Shown here: positions 53,781 through 63,774 of the stretch, piece by piece
How positions within the stretch are numbered: position 1 is the stretch's first letter
How the letters are laid out: each line of letters opens with the position of its first letter
NCBI GenBank assembly: GCA_963777725.1
Contig: CAVZRR010000001.1
Span: 124,001-188,000 of the forward strand
Length of the DNA: 64,000 nt
Direction of reading: 5' to 3'
Origin: RPQJ01 sp963777725
GTDB lineage: Bacteria > Pseudomonadota > Gammaproteobacteria > Steroidobacterales > Steroidobacteraceae
Translations under genes and position numbers: made by a program
Notes under the pieces: generated by a model
What the model was told of the DNA's origin: nothing
Database searches by the model: none
The model's input: only the letters and a program-made list of their open reading frames with translations

Positions 53781-55552
53781 TGAACGACCCGAACGACGTG
53801 CGCGATGTCGGCGCCGCGAACCTGGGTTTCGCCCGTGCGCTGGTCGGCGAACTGCAGGCGGCCGGAGTCGTGACTGCCTTCGTCTGTCCCGGGTCGCGGT
53901 CGGCGCCGCTGGCGCTGGCCATCGCGGAACATCCGCGGCTGCAGCACAGCGTGCACGTCGACGAACGCAGCGCGGCCTTCGAGGCTCTCGGGTTCGCCAA
54001 GGCATCCGGACAGCCCGTCGTGCTGCTCTGCACATCCGGCACGGCCGGTGCGAATTTCCTGCCCGCCGTCGCGGAGGCCGCGCAATCACGCGTGCCGCTG
54101 ATCGTCCTGACCGCCGATCGACCGCCCGAACTGCGCGCGTGGGGTGCGCCACAGACGATGGAGCAGAGGACGCTGTACGCGGGTTTCACCCGCTGGAGCG
54201 AGGAGGCGCCGTGTCCGGCGGAGCGCGGCGCCGAGCGCGCCTATGCACGCGCGCTCGCGCGGCGCGCCGTGATCGAGGCGACCGGGTTCAAGCCCGGACC
54301 GGTGCACTTGAACCTCCCGTTCCGCGAACCGCTGCTGCCTTCGGCCATCGGCGCGCCCGAGATTGCAGGGCGCGCAAGGTCGTCGGAGTTCCAGGCCGCC
54401 GACGCCCGGATCGATCCGTCGCTGGCCGGCTCGCTTGCGAGCGAACTGCAGGGCATCGAGCGAGGCGTGCTGCTGTTCGGTCCGGACAACTGGGATCCGG
54501 CGCTCGCCGACGCCGCCCACGCGCTCGCCGCAAAGCTGGGCTGGCCGATCGTCGCGGATCCGGCATCGGGCTTGCGTGCCGGCTCGCCCGCCGCTGGCGC
54601 GGTCATCCATGGTGCGGATCTGATGCTGCGCGACGCCGCGGTGGCGGACGCGCTGCGTCCAGACCGGATCGTGCGCTTCGGCGGCCAGCCGACCAGCGCT
54701 GCGATCGTCGCCTGGATGGCGCGCCACCCGGACGCCGACGTCTGGCTGGTCGATCCCGCGAACGGGTTCCGCGACCCGCAGCACCGGGCGAACCGGTGGC
54801 TGCGCGCGAGTTCGCGCGAGTTCTGCGAGCTTGCGACGTCCGCGGTCGATCAGGTGACGGCGCCGGCTGCGTGGCTCGAGCAGTGGCAACACGCGGACCG
54901 CGTCGCGCGGGCAGCGGCCGATGCAGCCATCGACTCGGAACTCCGCTTCCTGACACCGCACATCGCCCGCTCGCTCTGGAGCGGACTGCCCGAAGGCGCG
55001 GCGCTCTACGTTGCCAACAGCATGGCCATCCGCGAGGTCGACCTGTTCGCGGGCCCGCGCACTGCGACGTTGCGAGTGCTGGCGAATCGGGGCGTCAACG
55101 GCATCGACGGCCAGGTTTCGGCGGCGCTCGGTGCGGCTGCGGCACTGCGACGGCCGACGGTGCTGTGGTGCGGTGACCTGGCGCTGTTGCACGACGTGGC
55201 GGGACTCCTGGCGGGTCGCATGCATGGCCGTGACCTGACGATCATCGTCAGCAACGACGACGGCGGCGGGATATTCGAGTACCTGCCCGCGGCGCGGCTG
55301 GTGTCGCGCCCCGTGTTCGAGGAACTGTTCGCGGTGCCACACGGGCTCGATCTTTGCGAGCTGGCGCGCGGCCTCGGCTGGGACGCGGTCCGCGTCGATT
55401 CGGCCGCATCGTTCACCCAGGCGCTCGCTCGAGCACTTGCGGGCGGGCGACACGTCATCGAGGTGACGGTCGATCGCGCCGCGAACACCGCATTTCACGC
55501 GTCGATCCACCAGCGCGTGCGCGACCAACTGCAGCGGGACCGGCCCACGTGA
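53780..55552 (+). CDS. menD: SEPHCHC synthase
   Basis: A 590-residue thiamine-diphosphate enzyme. It adds the succinyl semialdehyde unit from 2-oxoglutarate to isochorismate. The N-terminal pyrimidine-binding domain has CPGSRSAPLALAI and VDERSAAFEALGFAKASG (catalytic Glu in DERSAAF), and the C-terminal domain has ISNDDGGGIFEYLPAA-like SNDDGGGIFEYLPAA for ThDP and metal binding. The start overlaps the menF stop (TGATG). Its stop overlaps the menH GTG by four bases. Confidence 0.96.
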   Translation: MNDPNDVRDVGAANLGFARALVGELQAAGVVTAFVCPGSRSAPLALAIAEHPRLQHSVHVDERSAAFEALGFAKASGQPVVLLCTSGTAGANFLPAVAEAAQSRVPLIVLTADRPPELRAWGAPQTMEQRTLYAGFTRWSEEAPCPAERGAERAYARALARRAVIEATGFKPGPVHLNLPFREPLLPSAIGAPEIAGRARSSEFQAADARIDPSLAGSLASELQGIERGVLLFGPDNWDPALADAAHALAAKLGWPIVADPASGLRAGSPAAGAVIHGADLMLRDAAVADALRPDRIVRFGGQPTSAAIVAWMARHPDADVWLVDPANGFRDPQHRANRWLRASSREFCELATSAVDQVTAPAAWLEQWQHADRVARAAADAAIDSELRFLTPHIARSLWSGLPEGAALYVANSMAIREVDLFAGPRTATLRVLANRGVNGIDGQVSAALGAAAALRRPTVLWCGDLALLHDVAGLLAGRMHGRDLTIIVSNDDGGGIFEYLPAARLVSRPVFEELFAVPHGLDLCELARGLGWDAVRVDSAASFTQALARALAGGRHVIEVTVDRAANTAFHASIHQRVRDQLQRDRPT

Positions 55553-56397
55553 GCGGTCGCACGCTGCACTTCACGCGCCAGGGCCGCGGTCCTGCGTTGG
55601 TGCTGCTGCACGGCTTTACGGGCAGCGGCCAGGGCATGGCCGAAGTTGCGCAGTCGCTCGGGCAGGACTACGAGACGCTCGCGCTGGACCTGCCCGGCCA
55701 CGGTCAGTCGGCCGATCTCGCACGAGCGGACACCGACGGGTTCGATGAGTGCCTCGACGATCTGGTGGCCACGCTCGAATCGGCCGGACACCGCCGGGCC
55801 CACTGGCTTGGTTACTCGATGGGCGCACGCCTGGCGCTGGGCTGCGCAGTGCGTCATCCGGGCAGCGTGACGTCGCTCGTGCTGCTGGGTGGTCGCGCGG
55901 GCATTGCCGATCCGATCCAGCGTGCGACTCGCCGCCGCGAGGACGCGGCACTCGCCGACAGGATCGAATCCGTGGGCGTCGCAGCCTTCGTCGATGAATG
56001 GCTGGCGCAGCCGATGTTTGCCTCACTGCAGCAGCGGGGCGCGCGGTTCATGGCGGAGCAGCGACGCCAGCGCCTCGGCAACAGTGCGCGAGGACTGGCC
56101 GCCAGCCTGCGCCGCCTCGGTCCCGGTGCGCAGCCGCCGCTGTTCGATGCTCTTCCGCGCGTCGCTGTGCCGGTGCTGCTCGTTGCGGGCGCACTCGATC
56201 GGAAGTTCGTCGCGCTGGCGCACGACCTCGCGGGGCGGCTGCCCCAGGCGGAGATCTGCGAGATTGCCGCAGCGGGCCATGCGGCGCATCTCGAGCAGCC
56301 GGAGGCCTTCGTTCACGCCGTCCAGGATTTTCTGCGCCGGACCACCGCGCCGGCGCCATCCGTTCACTTGGGTTCGGTTCAGGAGACCGCGTCATGA
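55549..56397 (+). CDS. menH: SHCHC synthase, alpha/beta hydrolase
   Basis: A 282-residue alpha/beta hydrolase that eliminates pyruvate from SEPHCHC. The oxyanion LLHGFTGSGQGM, nucleophile elbow GYSMGARLALG and His in AAGHAAHLEQPEAF are present. The start is a GTG at 55549 that overlaps menD. AGGAG just before its stop serves menB, whose ATG overlaps menH by four bases. The assignment as MenH rests on the operon; fold alone would allow other hydrolases. Confidence 0.92.
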   Translation: MSGRTLHFTRQGRGPALVLLHGFTGSGQGMAEVAQSLGQDYETLALDLPGHGQSADLARADTDGFDECLDDLVATLESAGHRRAHWLGYSMGARLALGCAVRHPGSVTSLVLLGGRAGIADPIQRATRRREDAALADRIESVGVAAFVDEWLAQPMFASLQQRGARFMAEQRRQRLGNSARGLAASLRRLGPGAQPPLFDALPRVAVPVLLVAGALDRKFVALAHDLAGRLPQAEICEIAAAGHAAHLEQPEAFVHAVQDFLRRTTAPAPSVHLGSVQETAS

Positions 56398-57239
56398 CTG
56401 ATACAACCACGGCGGCGCGCGCGCGGCCGAACTGGCAGGCCGTCCGCACCTACGAGGACATCCGCTTCGAGCGCGACGGCGGCCTCGCGAAGATCACGAT
56501 CTGCCGCCCGGAGGTGCGCAATGCGTTCCGGCCGAAGACGCTGTTCGAGCTGATCGACGCTTTCTCCAGGGCGCGCGAGGACGGCACGATCGGCGTCATC
56601 ATCTTCACCGGCGAGGGCGATCTCGCCTTCTGCTCCGGTGGCGACCAGCGCATCCGCGGCAACGAGGGCTACGTCGGTGACGACGGCGTGCCGCGCCTCA
56701 ACGTGCTCGACCTGCAGCGGCTGATCCGCTCGCTGCCGAAGCCCGTGATCGCAGCCGTGGCCGGCTACGCAATTGGCGGCGGGCACGTGCTGCACGTGGT
56801 CTGCGACCTGACGATTGCCGCCGACAATGCCCGCTTCGGGCAGACCGGCCCGCGCGTCGGTTCGTTCGACGGCGGCTTCGGCTCGTCCTACCTAGCGCGC
56901 ATGGTGGGCCAGAAGAAGGCGCGCGAGATCTGGTACCTGTGCGAGCAGTACGACGCGCAGGAAGCGCTCGCGATGGGGCTGGTGAACAAGGTCGTGCCGC
57001 TCGCGGAGCTCGAGGCGACCGCCGTGGCCTGGGGGCGGCGCATCCTCGAGCACAGCCCGCTCGCGATCCGCTGCCTCAAGGCGGCCTTCAATGCGGAACT
57101 CGACGGCCAGGCGGGCATCCAGGAACTGGCGGGCCATGCGACGCAGCTTTTCTACATGACCGAGGAAGCCCAGGAAGGTCGCGACGCCTACAACGAGAAG
57201 CGCAAGCCGGACTTCTCGCGCTTTCCATGGCGACCGTAA
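56394..57239 (+). CDS. menB: 1,4-dihydroxy-2-naphthoyl-CoA synthase
   Basis: A 281-residue crotonase-family enzyme that closes the naphthoate ring from OSB-CoA. Features are FRPKTLFELIDAF, CSGGDQRIRGNEGYVG (quoted as one motif) and GQTGPRVGSFDGGFGSSYLA with the catalytic region. The end, KRKPDFSRFPWRP, is typical of MenB. It overlaps menH by four bases and menA by 13 bases. AGGAG supports the ATG at 56394. Confidence 0.97.
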   Translation: MTDTTTAARARPNWQAVRTYEDIRFERDGGLAKITICRPEVRNAFRPKTLFELIDAFSRAREDGTIGVIIFTGEGDLAFCSGGDQRIRGNEGYVGDDGVPRLNVLDLQRLIRSLPKPVIAAVAGYAIGGGHVLHVVCDLTIAADNARFGQTGPRVGSFDGGFGSSYLARMVGQKKAREIWYLCEQYDAQEALAMGLVNKVVPLAELEATAVAWGRRILEHSPLAIRCLKAAFNAELDGQAGIQELAGHATQLFYMTEEAQEGRDAYNEKRKPDFSRFPWRP

Positions 57240-58111
57240 GCGCGCGTTCCGCCTGGTGGCTGGCGATCCGGCCCGCGACGCTGACGGCGTCGGCGGCGCC
57301 GGTCCTCGTCGGCAGCGGCGCCGCGTGGGCGGAGGGTGCATTCGCCGCCGGGCCGGCGCTCGCCGCCTTGCTCGGCGCCTCGCTGCTGCAGGTCGGTGCG
57401 AACTTCGCGAACGACGTCTTCGATTTCGAGCGCGGCGCGGACAACGCCGAGCGGCTGGGCCCGCAGCGTGCAACGCAGCAAGGCTGGATCAGCCCGGCGC
57501 AGATGAAGCGAGCGATGTGGCTCGCGTTTGCGGGCGCGGCTGCCGTGGGGGTGTACCTCACCAGTGTCGCGGGATGGCCCGTGCTGGCGCTGGGACTGCT
57601 CTCGATCGCCGCGGCGTACCTGTACACCGGTGGACCGCGTCCGTACGGTTACCTCGGGCTCGGCGACCTGTCGGTGTTCCTGTTTTTCGGCCCGGGTGCC
57701 GTCGCTGGCACCTATTACGTGCAGGCGCTGTCGGTGTCGACGCTCGCGTGGTACGCGGCGATACCAATCGGTGCGCTCGCGACGGCGATTCTCGTCGTCA
57801 ACAACCTGCGCGACATCGAGACCGACGCGCGCGCCGGCAAGCACACGCTGGCCGTGCGCCTCGGCGACGGTGCCACGCGCACGTACTACCTCGTGCTGCT
57901 GGCGATCGCGTATCTCGTGCCGCTGCTGATCTGGTGGCGCGGTCTCGCCAGCGCGTGGGTCATGCTGCCATGGCTGTCAGTACCACTGGCGCTCAAGCTC
58001 GCGGCCCACATGCGCCATGACCGCGGCCTGGCGTTGAACGGCAGCCTCGTGCGCACCGCTCACCTCGAAGTCCTGTTCGGCCTGCTGTTCGCGATCGGGC
58101 TTGCGTGGTGA
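57227..58111 (+). CDS. menA: 1,4-dihydroxy-2-naphthoate prenyltransferase
   Basis: A 294-residue UbiA-superfamily membrane protein with about eight transmembrane segments. It attaches the polyprenyl tail to DHNA with loss of CO2, giving demethylmenaquinone. The two Asp-rich prenyl-diphosphate sites are NFANDVFDFERGAD and NNLRDIETDARAGKHTLA. It starts inside the end of menB (13-base overlap) and overlaps menC by four bases (GTGA). Position before menC and menE is unlike E. coli, where menA lies elsewhere. Confidence 0.96.
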   Translation: MATVSARSAWWLAIRPATLTASAAPVLVGSGAAWAEGAFAAGPALAALLGASLLQVGANFANDVFDFERGADNAERLGPQRATQQGWISPAQMKRAMWLAFAGAAAVGVYLTSVAGWPVLALGLLSIAAAYLYTGGPRPYGYLGLGDLSVFLFFGPGAVAGTYYVQALSVSTLAWYAAIPIGALATAILVVNNLRDIETDARAGKHTLAVRLGDGATRTYYLVLLAIAYLVPLLIWWRGLASAWVMLPWLSVPLALKLAAHMRHDRGLALNGSLVRTAHLEVLFGLLFAIGLAW

Positions 58112-59190
58112 GACTGGTCGCCGCCCAGGCGAGGCTCGTGCGGCTGCGATTCGCGCGGCCGGTGCGGACGGCCAGGGGCGACTTTGCCGAGCGTGAGACG
58201 GTGTTGCTCGAGCTGCGCGATGCCGCGGGCGTGCGAGGATTCGGCGAGGCCGCGCCTTGGCCTGGCTTCGGCACTGAGACCGCGCAACAGGCCCACGCGT
58301 CGCTGATCGCATCCGCAGCACTGCTCTGCGGTGCGGCGATGGAGCCCGGCGCGTGGACGCAGGAACTGGATGCACACCTGGAGGGCGCGCCAGCCGCACG
58401 CTCGGCAGTGCAGGGCGCCCTTTGGGATCTTGCTGCGCGCCGCGCAGGGCGTCCGCTTGCGGACCAGCTCGCTGCCGGTGCCGGCACGACGTGTGGCGAG
58501 GTTCTGCGACACGTACCGACCAGCGCGCTGCTCGTGGCGCGAGAGCTCGGATTGCTGCGCGAGGAGGCGGCCCGCGCGCGTGAGGCGGGCCATCGTGCCG
58601 TGAAGATCAAGCTTGGAGCCCCGTCCCTCGACGATGACGTGGCGCGCGCACGTGCCGCGCGCGAAGGGCTTGGGCCAGCGGTCCGATTGCGCGGCGATGC
58701 GAACGGCGCCTGGAGCCAGCGCCAGGCGCGGGTCGCGCTCGAGGCGCTCGCGGAGTTCACCTTCGACTACGTCGAGCAGCCGCTGGTGGCCGACGACTTC
58801 GAGGGCTTCGACGAGTTGCATCGGCGGTCTCCAGTGCGTCTCGCCGCGGACGAATCGGTGGCCACCGAGACCGGCGCGCTGCGCCTGCTCTCGTCGGGCG
58901 CGGTGGACGTCATGGTGCTGAAACCAGCCACGCTGGGCGGTCCGGCGCGTGCGCTCGAGATCGCTGCACGAGCGCGGCAGGCCGGAGTCGAGGTGGTCTT
59001 CTCGCACACCTTCGAGAGCGCGGTCGGCGCAAGGCATGTGCTGCATTGTGCAGCCGCGTGGGGCGATCCGGAGGCGGTGCACGGACTTTGCACCGATGGG
59101 TTGTTCGCGTCGGACGTGGCCGCGTCGGTCGCGTGCCCGGGAGGACTGGCCGAGATCGCCGACGCTGCTGGGCTCGGGATCACCCCTTGA
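58108..59190 (+). CDS. menC: o-Succinylbenzoate synthase
   Basis: A 360-residue enolase-superfamily enzyme dehydrating SHCHC to o-succinylbenzoate. The catalytic Lys pair is in VKIKLGAP, the metal ligands are in RGDANGAWS, VEQPL and ADESVA, and the second Lys is in VLKPATLGGP. The start is the GTG at 58108 overlapping the menA stop; a GTG one codon earlier is equally open. The stop overlaps the TTG of menE. Confidence 0.94.
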   Translation: MRLVAAQARLVRLRFARPVRTARGDFAERETVLLELRDAAGVRGFGEAAPWPGFGTETAQQAHASLIASAALLCGAAMEPGAWTQELDAHLEGAPAARSAVQGALWDLAARRAGRPLADQLAAGAGTTCGEVLRHVPTSALLVARELGLLREEAARAREAGHRAVKIKLGAPSLDDDVARARAAREGLGPAVRLRGDANGAWSQRQARVALEALAEFTFDYVEQPLVADDFEGFDELHRRSPVRLAADESVATETGALRLLSSGAVDVMVLKPATLGGPARALEIAARARQAGVEVVFSHTFESAVGARHVLHCAAAWGDPEAVHGLCTDGLFASDVAASVACPGGLAEIADAAGLGITP

Positions 59191-60674
59191 GCGTGCGCTA
59201 CGACCTGCCGTGGCGGGCCGCGAAGACACCGGATGCGCCGGCACTCGAGACTTCGGCGGGCACTTGGACCTTCGCCGAACTTTTCGATCTCGCGCGCCGT
59301 GGAGCGGCTCATGTTCGAGCGACGGCGCCGCAGGACGACGCGCCGGTCGGTTTGCTGCTCGATGGTGACGCGGAGTTCGCGGCGTGGTTCCACGCGATTG
59401 CGCTCGCCGGCCGCACGGTGCTGCCACTCAACCTCAGGCTGACGACTCGCGAGCTCGCGCAGCAACTCGCCGATGCGCGAGTCGGCTGGTTGCTCGGCAA
59501 GGCGGACGATGCGCGCCTCGCAGATCTGGCCGAGAAGGTGCCGGGCTTGCGATGCGAGATCGCGCCGAAGTTCGGCGTGCTGCCCGCGCCGCACGGTGCA
59601 ATGCCTGGCGAGAGCGGCAGTGCGGATCGCGGCACGCCTTTAGCCGTGCTGTTCACCTCTGGCACTTCCGGACGCGCGAAAGGGGCGTGCCTGACCCGGG
59701 CTAACTTCCTGGCGAGCGCGGAGGCAGCTGCGGACCGTCTCGGCCCCGTGGTCGCGCAACGCTGGCTCGCCTGCATGCCGCTGTTCCACGTCGGCGGGCT
59801 CTCGATCCTGATGCGCAGCGTGCGCTTCGGCGGCCCGGTGCGGTTGCTGCCCCGATTCGATGCGGCCGAGGTCAGCGACGTTCTCGATGGGGGTGACGTC
59901 GCCGCGGTGTCTTTGGTCCCCACGATGTTGTCGCGGCTGCTCGCGCACCGCGAGGGGCGAGCGGCACCGCCCGGTTTGCAGGTGCTGTTGCTGGGTGGCG
60001 CGGCCGCTGCCCCGGAACTGTTGACGCGCGCACTCGCCGTCGGCTATCCGGTCTGTCCGACCTACGGTCTGACCGAGAGCTGCTCGCAAGTCGCCACCGC
60101 GGCGCCACCGCCGGTCGGAGCGGCCTGCGCCTTGCCGATGCTGCCGCTACGCGGCACCGAACTGCGGATCGATATCGATGGTCGTGACGCTCCGCCCGGG
60201 ACGCCCGGCGAGATCGTCGTTCGTGGCCCGACTGTCATGCAAGGCTACCTGCACGATCCGCAGTCCACGGCTCGGGTACTGCGCGAGGGCTGGCTGTATA
60301 CGGGCGACATCGGCTGCCTGGACAGCGAAGGTGGTCTGCGCGTGCTCGATCGGCGCGATGACCTGATCTTGTCGGGCGGCGAGAACGTCTACCCGGCTGA
60401 AATCGAAGCGGTGCTGTTGGAGCATCCATCGGTCGACGACGCCGGTGTAGCGGGCGTCCCGGATGCCGACCTTGGCGCGCGCGTCGTCGCGTGGGTCGTA
60501 GCGGCGCCGGGCAAGGCGCCTGACGTCGAGGCGCTGCAGCGGCATTGCCGCAGCCGGCTGGCGGGCTTCAAGCAGCCGCGCGAGATTCGCTATGTCGACG
60601 CGTTGCCGCGCAATGCGGCGGGTAAGCTGCAACGCAGCCGTCTTCGGAAGCCGAGTACCGAAACTCGACCATGA
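59187..60674 (+). CDS. menE: o-Succinylbenzoate-CoA ligase
   Basis: A 495-residue ANL-family ligase that activates OSB with CoA for MenB. LFTSGTSGRAKGACLT binds ATP, YGLTESCSQVA holds the adenylate, GWLYTGDIGCLD and RDDLILSGGENVYPAEIE contain the hinge. The TTG at 59187 overlaps the menC stop (TTGA); a GTG at 59193 is an alternative. Identification follows from the operon. Six of the seven men genes plus this one form a complete series. The next gene starts 24 bases later on the same strand. Confidence 0.94.
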   Translation: MSVRYDLPWRAAKTPDAPALETSAGTWTFAELFDLARRGAAHVRATAPQDDAPVGLLLDGDAEFAAWFHAIALAGRTVLPLNLRLTTRELAQQLADARVGWLLGKADDARLADLAEKVPGLRCEIAPKFGVLPAPHGAMPGESGSADRGTPLAVLFTSGTSGRAKGACLTRANFLASAEAAADRLGPVVAQRWLACMPLFHVGGLSILMRSVRFGGPVRLLPRFDAAEVSDVLDGGDVAAVSLVPTMLSRLLAHREGRAAPPGLQVLLLGGAAAAPELLTRALAVGYPVCPTYGLTESCSQVATAAPPPVGAACALPMLPLRGTELRIDIDGRDAPPGTPGEIVVRGPTVMQGYLHDPQSTARVLREGWLYTGDIGCLDSEGGLRVLDRRDDLILSGGENVYPAEIEAVLLEHPSVDDAGVAGVPDADLGARVVAWVVAAPGKAPDVEALQRHCRSRLAGFKQPREIRYVDALPRNAAGKLQRSRLRKPSTETRP

Positions 60675-60698
60675 TCAGGCCACAGGCGCACACAGACG

Positions 60699-61184
60699 AT
60701 GCAAGGCACATCTCAGACTGATCCTCCGCCGGACTTCGACTTCATCATCGGAAACTGGCGCGTATCCCACAGGCGTCTGAACGAGCGCCTGCAGGGGTGC
60801 AACGACTGGACCGAGTTTCGAGGCACGTCCTCCACCAGAAAGATCCTCGGCGCCTTCGGCAACGTTGAAGACAACGTCCTGCATTTTCCCGATGGCGATG
60901 TCCGAGCCGCCGCGATCCGCTCGTACGATCCGAAGACGCGGTCCTGGGCGATCTGGTGGCTCGATGGCCGCGCGCCACACAGCCTGGACACGCCAGTCGT
61001 CGGAAGCTTCTCCGGCACCGTCGGTACGTTCGTTGCAAACGACGTGCTGGACGGACGACCCATTCGAGTACGCTTCCTGTGGCGGACCAACCCCGGCTCC
61101 AATCCGACCTGGGAGCAGGCGTTCTCCGCGGATGGCGGCACGACCTGGGAGACGAACTGGACCATGGAGTTCGAGCGCCTGTGA
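60699..61184 (+). CDS. DUF1579-like protein
   Basis: A 161-residue protein resembling the DUF1579 group: FDFIIGNWRVSHRRLNERLQ, a Trp-x-Glu-Phe strand (CNDWTEFRGTSST), GAFGNVEDNVL and SYDPKTRSWAIWWLDGR. The predicted fold is a small beta-barrel, like lipocalins, possibly binding a hydrophobic ligand. No signal peptide. The activity is unknown. It is 24 bases after menE and coupled by a four-base overlap to the GST-like gene, so these two may be the tail of the men transcript. Confidence 0.8.
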   Translation: MQGTSQTDPPPDFDFIIGNWRVSHRRLNERLQGCNDWTEFRGTSSTRKILGAFGNVEDNVLHFPDGDVRAAAIRSYDPKTRSWAIWWLDGRAPHSLDTPVVGSFSGTVGTFVANDVLDGRPIRVRFLWRTNPGSNPTWEQAFSADGGTTWETNWTMEFERL

Positions 61185-61825
61185 TCCTCTACGCCCACCC
61201 ATTCTCGTCGTACAGTCAGAAGGTGCTGATCGCTCTCTACGAGAATGCCACGCCCTTCGAATACCGCAGCCTCGAAGAATCCCCGGCAAACGCCGAGCTG
61301 GCATCGCTCTGGCCGCTGAAGCGTTTCCCCGTGCTCGTGGATCAAGGTCGTACGATCCTCGAGTCCACGACGATCATCGAATACCTCCAGGTTCACCACC
61401 CCGGCGCCGTTCGCTTGATCCCGGACGGTGACGACGGCATCGAGGCTCGGATACTGGATCGCGTCTTCGACAACTACGTCATGACGCCGATGCAGAAGAT
61501 CGTCCTGGACCAGCTTCGTCCGGAGCCTGATCGCGATTCATATGGCGTGACGGAGGCCCGTGGCGTCCTCGACAGGATTTACGCGTGGCTGGATGAGCGC
61601 CTCACCGACCGCACCTGGATCGCTGGCGACACGTTCACGCTCGCCGATTGCGCTGCGGCTCCGTCGCTTTTTTATGCTGACTGGGCCCATCCGATTCCGC
61701 CGGCTCACGGCAGCCTGCGGGCCTACCGTGTCCGCCTGCTGGCCCATCCAGCCGTGGCTCGTGCCGTGGACGAGGCGCGGCCCTACCGTCGCTACTTTCC
61801 GCTGGGCGCTCCGGATCGTGACTGA
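61181..61825 (+). CDS. Glutathione S-transferase-like protein
   Basis: A 214-residue protein with an N-terminal thioredoxin-like GST domain (LYAHPFSSYSQKVLIALYENA, quoted as LYAHPFSSYSQKVLIAL) and a helical C-terminal domain (WIAGDTFTLADCAAAPSLFY). A Ser at position ~9-10 in FSSYSQK may activate glutathione. The substrate is unknown. The GTG start overlaps the upstream stop. Its 3' end overlaps the convergent prmC gene by 34 bases. Confidence 0.88.
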   Translation: MILYAHPFSSYSQKVLIALYENATPFEYRSLEESPANAELASLWPLKRFPVLVDQGRTILESTTIIEYLQVHHPGAVRLIPDGDDGIEARILDRVFDNYVMTPMQKIVLDQLRPEPDRDSYGVTEARGVLDRIYAWLDERLTDRTWIAGDTFTLADCAAAPSLFYADWAHPIPPAHGSLRAYRVRLLAHPAVARAVDEARPYRRYFPLGAPDRD

Positions 61826-62676
61826 CGATCGGCACGCCGACCTTCGGTGCAGCGATCACGGCCCGCAAGGTCGCGAAGCGTCCGCACGTCGCTGAACCCA
61901 GTCGCGACGAACAACTCCCGCACGGCCTCTCCCTGTTCGTCGTCGTGTTCGACCGCCAGCCAGCCGCCGTGGACGAGGTGGTGCTGCGCTCCTGCAATCA
62001 CGACGCGCAGCGCCTCGAGCCCCGTGGGTCCGGAAAACAACGCCGCGGGTGGTTCAAAGCGACGCACCGCAGGTTCCACGCGCGGGTCACCCGCCGCGAT
62101 GTAGGGCGGGTTGCTGACGATGACGTCGAACATACGTTGCGACAGGGGCTCGTACCACGAGCCCGCGGCGAACTCGACGCGTGACCCGAGCGACAGGCGC
62201 GCTGCGTTGAGCCGCGCCGCGTCCAGCGCTGCGCTCGAGTCGTCGGTCGCGACGACCCGCGCGAGTGGTCGCTCCGTTGCGATCGCAAGGGCCACGGCAC
62301 CGCTGCCAGTGGCCAGATCGAGTACTTCGCAGGAGCGATCGGCCGGGAGATGCGCCAGCGCACGCTCGACCAGCAACTCGGTCTCGGGTCGCGGGATCAG
62401 CACCCCCGGGCCGACCGCGAGCGGCAGTGACCAGAACTCCTTCTCGCCGAGGATGTACGCGACCGGCTCGCCCTGGGCCCGGCGCGTCACGTGCGACTCG
62501 TAACGATCGGTGGCCTCGCAGTCGAGGATGCGTTGCTCGGGATGAGCGAGCAGGAATGCTCGCGTGCGGCCGAGCGCAGCGCCGAGCAGGATCTCCGCCT
62601 CATGGCGCGGATCGTCGGCGACCCGGCCGAGGCGCGCGGCGCCCTCGTCGAGCAATTCGCGGATCTCGGTGGCCAT
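61792..62676 (-). CDS. prmC: Release-factor glutamine methyltransferase
   Basis: A 294-residue SAM methyltransferase that methylates the Gln of the GGQ motif in RF1 and RF2. Its NPPY motif is at residues 189-192 (VSNPPYIA), and the SAM site is in VLDLATGSGAVALAIA. The N-terminal helical domain (ARLGRVADDPRHEAEILL) contacts the release factor. It follows prfA by 18 bases. The Arg-rich C-terminus (CTEGRRADRQSRSG) overlaps the GST-like gene antisense. Confidence 0.96.
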   Translation of the reverse strand: MATEIRELLDEGAARLGRVADDPRHEAEILLGAALGRTRAFLLAHPEQRILDCEATDRYESHVTRRAQGEPVAYILGEKEFWSLPLAVGPGVLIPRPETELLVERALAHLPADRSCEVLDLATGSGAVALAIATERPLARVVATDDSSAALDAARLNAARLSLGSRVEFAAGSWYEPLSQRMFDVIVSNPPYIAAGDPRVEPAVRRFEPPAALFSGPTGLEALRVVIAGAQHHLVHGGWLAVEHDDEQGEAVRELFVATGFSDVRTLRDLAGRDRCTEGRRADRQSRSGAPSGK

Positions 62677-62694
62677 CGGTCGACTGCCTCGACC

Positions 62695-63773
<1,079 letters not shown>

Positions 63774-63774
<1 letters not shown>

